Assembly: GCA_963719345.1 (NCBI GenBank)
Contig: CAVRCA010000002.1
Location: forward strand, 1-64,000
DNA: 64,000 bases
Origin: CAVRCA01 sp963719345
GTDB taxonomy: Bacteria > Pseudomonadota > Alphaproteobacteria > Acetobacterales > Acetobacteraceae
Reading direction: 5' to 3'
The position numbers and the translations under genes are program-made. Within the stretch, counting starts at the first letter, position 1. Each line of letters opens with the position of its first letter. This document shows, piece by piece, positions 55,118-64,000 of this stretch. The notes under the pieces were generated by a model. That model worked only from the letters and a program-made list of their open reading frames with translations. It ran no database searches and had not been told where the DNA came from.

Positions 55118-56371
55118 TTACCGAGACAGCTGGTCGATTGCCGACAGGATCGGCTGGTTGCTAGACAAGCTGTCGACGAGTTCTTGAGCAAGACTCGCCT
55201 TGCCCTTCGCTGCGTAAACCCCGATGCAGCCGTTCACGCATGCCGCGTCGGCCGGACTCGGCCCCAGCGGAACGAAGATGTGATTGTTTCGCGGGTCCGC
55301 AGCCACGGAGTGGGAGGCCGCCGTGGTCGGCACATTGGCGACGAACTCGTTGTTCTGCGCGTCGATGATCCCTAGCACTGGGCCGCCGGCGGCCGCGGGA
55401 TTGTTGCGGGCCCCTAGATAATAATTGCCGTCGCCCGGGTTGTACCAAACCTCGTCCGAGCCGGAGACTTCGGGGAATGCCGCGACCAAGCTGCCGTCGA
55501 GGGCGCTGATCACCTGCGAGTTGTTGGTCAGCGAGCAGCCGATCAGCAGGTTCTGGTTCGGCCCGAGGGCCAGCCCAGCACCGTTGCAGCCGGTCACCGG
55601 AAAGCGGTTGACCTCGGCCCCCTTCAGAGGATCGATTACCGATAAGGCGCCAACGTTCGGGTCCGATCCCACCTGTGTAAGGTTGACGTAGAACAACCCG
55701 GTGCTCGGGTTGTAGACGGATTGTTCGATCCCGGCGGCATCGCTGTAGACGACTCGGCCCACGACCCGGCGGTCGCCGGCACGAGTCGAGATCAAGCTGA
55801 TGAAGGGCGGCGTGGCAGCGTTGTTCGCGACCGCTAGAAGTTGATCTTTGGGATCGTAGGACATCTCGTCGGCGCGCTTGTCGGTATCGGCCGTGTGGCC
55901 GGGCTCGTCGGTCCGCACCGTGGAGATGATGTCCACGACGCTGCGCGTAATCAGGCTGACCACCTTGACGCTGCTGTCGCCGTCGCCGACCCAAACCTCG
56001 CCCAATCCGACTGCCTGAACCCCATCCGGTCCGGAAATGCTGGTGTCCGCCGCGCCGTTCGTCTCCCGTACGCCCACGAAGCCGCCGACCCGGGCGAGGA
56101 ACCTGTTGGTTATCGTCTCCACGATGTCCAGCCCGGCGTTGGAGCGATCCGCCAGGTAATAGAGCGGGAGTTGCCGATCAACGAAACTGATGTCGAACAC
56201 CGCAAGCGGAGCGCCGGGTATCGCGACCGTCGCGATGCGCGAGTAGGTCGGGCTGGGCGCGGTGGCCGATCCTTGGGCGCGGGCGACGCTCGACCCGACC
56301 AGCATCGCCGACGAGATTAGGGCAGATGCCATCAGAGTTGCGCGCAGCAAGCGTGGTGCGGTCTCGAACAT
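55118..56371 (-). CDS. Exported beta-propeller (YVTN/NHL-like) repeat protein
   Basis: 417 residues. ATG 56371 with GGAGGA seven bases upstream begins a signal peptide (LRATLMASALISSAMLVGSS, cleavage near ARAQGS). The mature part has repeated blades of about 45-50 residues with PLYYLADRSNAGLDIVETIT, MSYDPKDQLLAVANNAATPP, VYNPSTGLFYVNLTQVGSDP, LALGPNQNLLIGCSLTNNSQ and VAADPRNNHIFVPLGPSPAD. Periplasmic or surface protein; ligand unknown. Confidence 0.72.
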   Translation of the reverse strand: MFETAPRLLRATLMASALISSAMLVGSSVARAQGSATAPSPTYSRIATVAIPGAPLAVFDISFVDRQLPLYYLADRSNAGLDIVETITNRFLARVGGFVGVRETNGAADTSISGPDGVQAVGLGEVWVGDGDSSVKVVSLITRSVVDIISTVRTDEPGHTADTDKRADEMSYDPKDQLLAVANNAATPPFISLISTRAGDRRVVGRVVYSDAAGIEQSVYNPSTGLFYVNLTQVGSDPNVGALSVIDPLKGAEVNRFPVTGCNGAGLALGPNQNLLIGCSLTNNSQVISALDGSLVAAFPEVSGSDEVWYNPGDGNYYLGARNNPAAAGGPVLGIIDAQNNEFVANVPTTAASHSVAADPRNNHIFVPLGPSPADAACVNGCIGVYAAKGKASLAQELVDSLSSNQPILSAIDQLSR

Positions 56372-56472
56372 TCGTTGTCCTCCCATTTCGCTCTTTTGAG
56401 CATTCCGTCTCGCGTCCGGACGGCACGCGATCATAGCGCCGCCAACGATACACACGCCTTCGGGGCCGACAC

Positions 56473-56557
56473 CAGAACAGAGCGTCCGATTGCGCGCGGC
56501 CGAGGCCGCATTGCAAACGCGTTAGCCCCGCAACCCGCCCAGGGGCGCTCCGTTCTG
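56473..56557. repeat. Imperfect inverted repeat in divergent promoter region
   Basis: CAGAACAGAGCGTC (56473-56486) and GGCGCTCCGTTCTG (56544-56557) are inverted copies of 14 nt with 2 mismatches, about 57 nt apart, upstream of the DUF4142 gene (ATG 56591). It might be paired operator half-sites. Confidence 0.3.
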
Positions 56558-56590
56558 TTTTCCTGCAAAGACCGACCAGGGAGAGAGCCC

Positions 56591-57169
56591 ATGAGATCGC
56601 TTCTGACGGCTGCCACGATATTGGGGCTGGCCGCGAGTCCCGCCTGGGCGCAGACCGGCACGCCGACTGCACCGACCACGAGCCCGATGGCGGCCCCGAT
56701 GGCGGCCAATGCCCAGGCGCTCAGCCAGCAGGACCAGACGTTCCTGAAGGAGGCGGCAAACGGCAAGGCCGAGGTCGAGACCGGCCGATGGGTGCAGGAG
56801 CACGGCCAGAACCCGGCGGTCCGCCTGTTCGGCCGCTGGATGGTCACCGACCATACGATGGCCGACAAGATGCTCCAGCGTACTGCGGCGGCCGTCGGCG
56901 CGTCCTTGCCCGATACGCTCGACCCGGAGGCGCAGAGCATGGTCGACAAGGTGCAGAAGCAGCGCGGCGCTGCGCTCGATCACACTTACGTCCAAGACAT
57001 GGTAAAAGATCACGAAGAGGATGTACAGAAATTCCAGCAGGAGGCGAATTCCGGACAAAACGCGCAAGTGAAGGCGTTCGCCCAGGAGATGCTGCCCGTG
57101 TTGCAGGAGCATCTCGCCGGGGCAAAGGAGCTGGAGCAGCACGCGATGCCCAAGGAAGCGCACAAGTAG
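56591..57169 (+). CDS. DUF4142 exported protein
   Basis: 192 residues. Signal peptide LLTAATILGLAASPAWAQ. DUF4142 helical domain: DQTFLKEAANGKAEVETGRW, GRWMVTDHTMADKMLQ, HTYVQDMVKDHEEDVQKFQQ and FAQEMLPVLQEHLAGAKEL, a ferritin-like antiparallel bundle with repeated Glu/His. Family members are envelope stress proteins of unknown activity. A GGGAGAGAG tract precedes ATG 56591; a strong hairpin follows the stop. Confidence 0.85.
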   Translation: MRSLLTAATILGLAASPAWAQTGTPTAPTTSPMAAPMAANAQALSQQDQTFLKEAANGKAEVETGRWVQEHGQNPAVRLFGRWMVTDHTMADKMLQRTAAAVGASLPDTLDPEAQSMVDKVQKQRGAALDHTYVQDMVKDHEEDVQKFQQEANSGQNAQVKAFAQEMLPVLQEHLAGAKELEQHAMPKEAHK

Positions 57170-57198
57170 GCAAGCGCGATCAGGGACCGGAGCCAAGC

Positions 57199-57224
57199 GC
57201 TGGCAGGAACGGCGTCCTGCCAGC
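57199..57224. terminator. Bidirectional hairpin terminator
   Basis: A perfect 10-bp stem, GCTGGCAGGA / TCCTGCCAGC, with 6-nt loop ACGGCG, lies midway between convergent stops (DUF4142 at 57169, lpd at 57231). Confidence 0.75.
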
Positions 57225-57230
57225 CTGACG

Positions 57231-59294
<2,064 letters not shown>

Positions 59295-59318
59295 GGGCTT
59301 TTTCCTTGAACGGTCCGG

Positions 59319-60659
59319 TCAGAGCACCAGCCGGCGCACGTCTTCCAGGACGTGGCAGAGGTGGCGGGCGAAGCGGGCGGCGAGCGCACCGTCGATCACC
59401 CGGTGGTCGTAGGAGAGCGACAGCGGCAGCATCAGGCGCGGCTTGAACTCCGCGCCGTCCCAGACGGGCGCCATTTTCGAGCGCACCACGCCGAGGATCG
59501 CCACCTCGGGGGCGTTGACGATCGGCGTGAAGGCGGTGCCGCCGATGCCGCCGAGCGAGGAGATCGTAAAGCTCGCCCCCTGCAGGTCGGTCGCGCCCAG
59601 CTTGCCGTCTCGCGCCTTCTTGGAGATGGCGCCCATCTCCTGGCTCAGCTCGGTGATGCCTTTGCGTTCGACGTCCCGGATCACCGGGACCACCAGCCCG
59701 TCCGGCGTGTCTACGGCGATGCCGAGGTGGTAGTACTTCTTCAGGATCAGCGCGTCCTTCTCGGGGGAGAGCGAGGCGTTGAACTCCGGGAATTGCCGCA
59801 GCGCCGAGACGCTGGCTTTCAGCAGGAATGCCAGCATGGTGACGCGATAGCCCTTGTCCCGCGCCGCCGCGTCCAGCTCCTTGCGGTAGTTTTCGAGGTC
59901 GGTGACATCCGCCTCGTCGTTGTGCGTGACGTGCGGCACGTTGAGCCAGGCGCGATGCAGGTGCGGCCCCGAGATGCGCTTGATGCGCGACAGCGGGCGC
60001 GTCTCGACCGGGCCGAATTTCGAGAAATCCTGGGCCGGGATCTCGGGGATGCCACTGCCCGCCGCAGCCGGGGCAGGCGTGCCGGCGGGGGCGGCGGGAC
60101 CGCGCAGGAAACCGAGCACGTCGTCCTTGGTGATGCGGCCTTTTTCGCCGCTGCCCTTCACGCGGGTCAGATCGACGCCCAGCTCGCGCGCGACCCGGCG
60201 GATCGAAGGGCTGGCGTGAACCTGGTCGAAACCGGCATCCGTGTTGACCGCGGTGCCGGCGGCACCCGCGGCGGCCCCGAGTGCGGCCGGCGCGCCTGGG
60301 CGTGCCGAGGCGGGCGCGGGCTGGGCCGTGCTCGCCTGGGCGGCGGGCGCGGGTTCCTGCTGAGACAGGAGCGAGGGCGGCTGCGTCATCGCGCCGTCCT
60401 CGGTGCCGCGGAGCATCAGGATCGGCGTGCCTTCGCTGACCCGGTCGCCGACCTTGACCAGCAGCTTCTCTACCGTGCCCTGGCGCGGCGCGGGCACGTC
60501 CATCGTCGCCTTGTCGCTCTCCAGCGTGATGACCGGGTCCTCGGCGTTGATCGGCGCGCCTTCGGCCACGTGGACCTCGATGACCGGCACGTCCTTGAAA
60601 TCGCCGATGTCGGGGACCCGGACTTCCATGCCTGCCGCCGCCACGTCCAATGCTGCCAC
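59319..60659 (-). CDS. aceF: Pyruvate dehydrogenase E2, dihydrolipoamide acetyltransferase
   Basis: 446 residues. One lipoyl domain (Lys in LESDKATMDVP), an Ala/Pro linker, peripheral subunit-binding domain ASPSIRRVARELGVDLTRVK, and the catalytic core with SYDHRVIDGALAARF (HX3DG). GTG 60659 chosen for GGAGGGAGGG upstream. ATG 60629, where the lipoyl domain begins, is the alternative. Lies 83 nt after the aceE stop and 24 nt before lpd. Confidence 0.92.
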   Translation of the reverse strand: MAALDVAAAGMEVRVPDIGDFKDVPVIEVHVAEGAPINAEDPVITLESDKATMDVPAPRQGTVEKLLVKVGDRVSEGTPILMLRGTEDGAMTQPPSLLSQQEPAPAAQASTAQPAPASARPGAPAALGAAAGAAGTAVNTDAGFDQVHASPSIRRVARELGVDLTRVKGSGEKGRITKDDVLGFLRGPAAPAGTPAPAAAGSGIPEIPAQDFSKFGPVETRPLSRIKRISGPHLHRAWLNVPHVTHNDEADVTDLENYRKELDAAARDKGYRVTMLAFLLKASVSALRQFPEFNASLSPEKDALILKKYYHLGIAVDTPDGLVVPVIRDVERKGITELSQEMGAISKKARDGKLGATDLQGASFTISSLGGIGGTAFTPIVNAPEVAILGVVRSKMAPVWDGAEFKPRLMLPLSLSYDHRVIDGALAARFARHLCHVLEDVRRLVL

Positions 60660-60742
60660 TGTTCCCTCCCTCCGTTCTGGTGCCGCCCGTTCTGGTGCCG
60701 CCCGGTTCTGGGGCCGCTGGATGCGGGCCGATGCCGCCCGCC

Positions 60743-63401
60743 TCAGCTGTGCGCCGGGTTGGGCTTCTCCGGGCTGATGCCGAACTTGCCGATCGCGTCC
60801 GCAGCGAGCTTGGCCTCGACTTTGCCCTCCTGCGCGAGCGCTCGCAGGGCAGCCACGGTGACGTAGTGGCGATCCACCTCGAAGAACGCGCGGAGCTTGC
60901 GGCGGTAGTCGGAGCGACCAAAGCCGTCGGTGCCGAGCACCTTGTAGCGGCCGCGCACGAACGGGCGGATCTGGTCGGCGAACGCCTTCATGTAGTCGGT
61001 CGCCGCGATCACCGGTCCCTCGCGTCCGTCCAGGCATTGCTCGACGTAGCTCTGGCGCGCCGGCTGCTCGGGGTGCAGCAGGTTCCACCGCTCCACGTCC
61101 AGTCCCTCGCGGCGCAGCTCGGTGAAGCTCGGGCAGCTCCAGATGTCGGCGCTGACGCCATACTGCGCCAGCAGGTCGGCCGCGGCGATGACCTCGCGCA
61201 GGATGGTGCCGCTGCCGAGCAATTGTACGCGCGGACCCTGCGCGTCGGTGGGCGCGGGCCGGAGCAGATACATCCCCTTGATGATGCCGTCCTCGGCGCC
61301 CTCCGGCAGCGCCGGGTGCTCATAATTCTCGTTCATCAGGGTGATGTAGAAGTAGACGTCCTCCTGCTCGGCGACCATCCGGCGCAGCCCGTCCTGGATG
61401 ATGACCGCGACTTCATAGGAGAACGTCGGGTCGTAGGAGACGCAGTTCGGAATGGTCGAGGCGAGGATGTGGCTGTGCCCGTCCTCGTGCTGCAAACCCT
61501 CGCCGTTCAGGGTCGTGCGGCCCGCCGTGGCGCCCAGCAGGAAGCCGCGGGCGCGCATGTCGCCGGCCGCCCAGGCGAGGTCGCCGACCCGCTGGAAGCC
61601 GAACATCGAGTAGTAGATGTAGAACGGGATCATCGGCACGTTCGAGGAGCTGTAGGAGGTCGCCGCCGCGATCCAGGACGACATCGCACCGGGCTCGTTC
61701 AGCCCTTCCTGGAGGATCTGCCCCTTCCGGTCCTCCTTGTAGAACATCAGCTGGTTGGCATCCTCGGGCTGATAGAGCTGGCCGACCTGGCTGTAGATGC
61801 CGAACTGGCGGAACATGCCCTCCATGCCGAAGGTGCGGCTCTCGTCGGGCACGATGGGGACGACGTGCTTGCCGATCGTCTTGTCGCGCATCAGCGTGTT
61901 GAGGATGCGCACGAAGGCCATCGTGGTGGAGATCGTGCGACCCTCGGTGCCCTTGAGCTGTCCTTCGAACGCCGACAGCGGCGGCACCGGCAGCGGCACC
62001 GATTTGGCGCGACGCGCCGGCAGGTAGCCGCCGAGGGCGGCGCGGCGCTCCTGCAGGTAGGTCATCTCGGGGCTGCCCTCGGGAAAGCGCAGGAACGGCA
62101 CCTCCTTCAGCTGCTCGGCGGTGAGCGGCAGGCCGAAGCGGTCGCGGAACTCGCGCAGATGCGCCTCGCCCATCTTCTTCTGCTGGTGGGTGATGTTCTG
62201 GCCCTCGCCCGCCTCGCCCATGCCGTAGCCCTTCACGGTCTTGGCGAGGATCACCGTCGGCTGGCCCTGGTGCTGCGTGGCGGCGGCGTAGGCGGCGTAT
62301 ACCTTGTTGGGATCGTGGCCGCCGCGGGTGAGCGCCCAGACCTGCTCGTCGGTCATGTCGGCGACGAGGGCGCGGGTTTCGGGGTATTTGCCGAAGAAGC
62401 GCTCGCGCACATAGGCGCCGTTCTTGCTCTTGAAGTCCTGGTACTCGCCGTCGACCGCCTCCTCCATGCGGCGGAGCAGCATCCCGCTCCTGTCCTTGGC
62501 GATGAGCTGGTCCCAGCCCGACCCCCAGATCACCTTGATGACGTTCCAGCCGGCGCCGCGGAACTCGCCTTCCAGCTCCTGGATTATTTTTCCATTGCCA
62601 CGCACCGGACCGTCGAGGCGCTGCAGGTTGCAGTTGACCACGAAGATCAGGTTGTCGAGGTGCTCGCGCCCGGCCATGCCGATCGCGCCCAGGCTCTCCG
62701 GCTCGTCGGTCTCGCCGTCGCCGAGAAACGCCCAGACCTTGCGCCCGGCGGTGTCGGCCAGGCCGCGATGGTGGAGGTATTTCAGGAACCGCGCCTGATA
62801 CAGCGCCATGATCGGGCCGAGGCCCATCGACACGGTCGGGAACTGCCAGAAATTCGGCATCAGCCAAGGATGCGGGTAGGAGGAAATCCCGTGCCCGCCG
62901 ACTTCCTGGCGGAAGCCGAGCATCTGCTCTTCGCTCAGACGGCCTTCGAGGAATGCGCGGGCGTAAAAACCCGGGGCGGAGTGGCCTTGGAAATACACGA
63001 GGTCGCCGCCGTGCCGCTCGGTGGCGCCGTGCCAGAAATGCATGAAGCCGACGTCGTACAGGGTCGCCGCCGACTGGAAGCTTGCGATGTGGCCGCCGAG
63101 CTCGCTGCTTTCCTTGTTGGCGCGCAGCACGGTCGCCAGCGCGTTCCAGCGGATCAGCGAGCGGATACGATGCTCGATCGCGCGGTCGCCGGGATGACGC
63201 GCCTCCTGGTCGGGGCGGATGGTGTTGAGATACGGCGTGTTTGCCGAATACGGCACCGGCGCACCCTGGCGGCGTGCCTCCTCGGCGAGCTCCTCGAGCA
63301 GGAACTGCGCCCGCTCCGGCCCCTCGAAGGCGAGCACGGAGTTCGAGCGCCTCGCGCCATTCCTGGGTCTCGATCGGATCGCTGTCGCGCATCACGTCCA
63401 T
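60743..63401 (-). CDS. aceE: Pyruvate dehydrogenase E1, homodimeric type (apparent frameshift near N-terminus)
   Basis: Thiamine-diphosphate E1 of the AceE type, about 885 residues after repair. Seen: NTPYLNTIRPDQEARHPGD, HGISSYPHPWLMPNFWQFPT, the ThDP motif GDGETDEPESLGAIGMAGRE with VNCNLQRLDGPVRGNG, and the second half IVPDESRTFGMEGMFRQFG. The start ATG 63401 (MDVMRDSDPIETQEWREAL) with GGGGGAG upstream is one frame away from the body; removing one base at 63342-63346 gives ALNSVLAFEGPERAQF. First gene of the operon; it diverges from the PHA-synthase-like gene. Confidence 0.92.
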
Positions 63402-63594
63402 CACGTTCTCCCCCTGGGACGTTCTCCCATGTTTCCCGGCCTGCCGCGTCCACGCGCCGGGAACCACGTCTACAATCGCGGCCTCGGCCGGATCGTTCCG
63501 GAAATTGTGTGCTCAACCTCGCTTGCGGTCGAGCGGCTGGAGTGCCCAGCATGAGAGGGTGCGCCAAGGTGACAAGAACCAAGGAGGATGCGTC

Positions 63595-64000
63595 ATGGCT
63601 GACGACCGACGCGCGCCGGAGCAGGCGGGTGGAACCTCATCGCTGGGTCCGGGACCGGACGCGATGCTGGGTCTTTGGACGTCATGGGTCGACTCCGCCT
63701 CGAAGCTGGCCGGACAGTGGATGCCGACCGCACCCGGCCAGCCGGCGTGGCAGCTCTCGCCCGATGCGCTTGCGGGCGGCCTGTTCGAGGGCGGGCGTGC
63801 GGCAGCTCAGCGAGGCGCTGGCGAGGGACCCGGTTCTGCACGCCGTGGAGCAGGCGCTCAATGCGAACCCGCTGCACGATGTCGTGCCGGTCGACTGGGC
63901 GGAGATCGCCCGCGCGCTGCGCACCGTCTGGCTGCGCTCCCTCGGCCGGCCCGACAAGGCGCTTTCGGCCGCGGTCGACTACAACACGCGGGTGTGGCAA
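63595..64000 (+). CDS. phaC: PHA-synthase-like protein, N-terminal part (frameshift; cut by window edge)
   Basis: ATG 63595 has AAGGAGG eight bases upstream. Reads AMLGLWTSWVDSASKLAGQW, then after dropping one G at 63793-63795 EGGVRQLSEALARDPVLHAV, NPLHDVVPVDWAEIARALRT and RPDKALSAAVDYNTRVWQ to the edge. This matches the N-terminal region of poly(3-hydroxyalkanoate) synthase-type alpha/beta hydrolases. The catalytic domain is beyond the window, so a polymerase cannot be told from a non-polymerising relative. Divergent from aceE, which would supply acetyl-CoA. Confidence 0.65.
   Translation, partial: MADDRRAPEQAGGTSSLGPGPDAMLGLWTSWVDSASKLAGQWMPTAPGQPAWQLSPDALAGGLFEGGRAAAQRGAGEGPGSARRGAGAQCEPAARCRAGRLGGDRPRAAHRLAALPRPARQGAFGRGRLQHAGVA

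Overview
The window is GC-rich DNA from a proteobacterium, most likely an alphaproteobacterium of the Rhodospirillales/Acetobacteraceae type. The main pointers are a short alphaproteobacterial HprK next to RapZ, a mannose-type EIIA, HPr and EI, and the frequent GTG/TTG starts with 4-nt stop/start overlaps. The taxonomic call is inference, because there is no rRNA or other marker gene. No tRNA, rRNA, CRISPR array, insertion sequence or prophage was seen.

Layout. 1-4.5 kb (minus): aerobic benzoyl-CoA (box) pathway operon bclA-boxC-boxB, with boxB running off the left edge. 4.7-8.1 kb (plus): Ldh2-type dehydrogenase, metallo-beta-lactamase-fold hydrolase and a branched-chain-amino-acid-type binding protein. 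8.1-14.2 kb: luciferase-like monooxygenase, tandem EthD-like protein, DUF2147 protein, metallophosphoesterase, a basic coiled-coil protein, a single-subunit molybdopterin oxidoreductase and a 55-residue ORF. 14.3-18.4 kb (minus): hprK-rapZ-EIIA-ptsH-EI, a regulatory PTS without a sugar permease. 18.7-22.2 kb: enoyl-CoA hydratase, PDZ protein, YidB-like protein and a YcgG/DUF1989 pair.

22.2-39.6 kb is a lipid/pigment super-locus. A type III polyketide synthase-methyltransferase-flavoprotein operon is followed by a polysaccharide deacetylase, an MlaC-like protein, a methyltransferase, a halogenase-family flavoprotein and a GT2 glycosyltransferase. Next comes a compact aryl polyene (APE) operon, read right to left: ACP, AMP ligase, FabZ-like dehydratase, acyltransferase, LolA-like carrier, MMPL exporter, ketosynthase, chain-length factor, second dehydratase, ketoreductase. 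Another methyltransferase diverges from it. Most junctions are 1-4 nt overlaps (GTGA, CTGA, TGATG), so translation is probably coupled. The expected product is an aryl polyene lipid exported to the outer membrane, possibly tailored by methylation, glycosylation or halogenation.

39.7-57.2 kb is envelope and transport: GT39 glycosyltransferase, KirBac-type K+ channel, MFS exporter, RND adaptor and pump, secreted or lipoprotein genes, a CPA1 cation/proton antiporter, an outer-membrane efflux factor, a beta-propeller protein and a DUF4142 protein. 57.2-63.4 kb (minus): pyruvate dehydrogenase genes aceE-aceF-lpd, with two lipoyl domains on E3. A PHA-synthase-like gene starts divergently and runs off the right edge.

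Many genes carry apparent frameshifts. Ten isolated ones, spread over the window, are each repaired by removing one base. The ketosynthase/CLF/MMPL block at 31-35 kb has many more, of both signs. Sequencing or assembly error is the simplest explanation, so proteins there were pieced together across frames.
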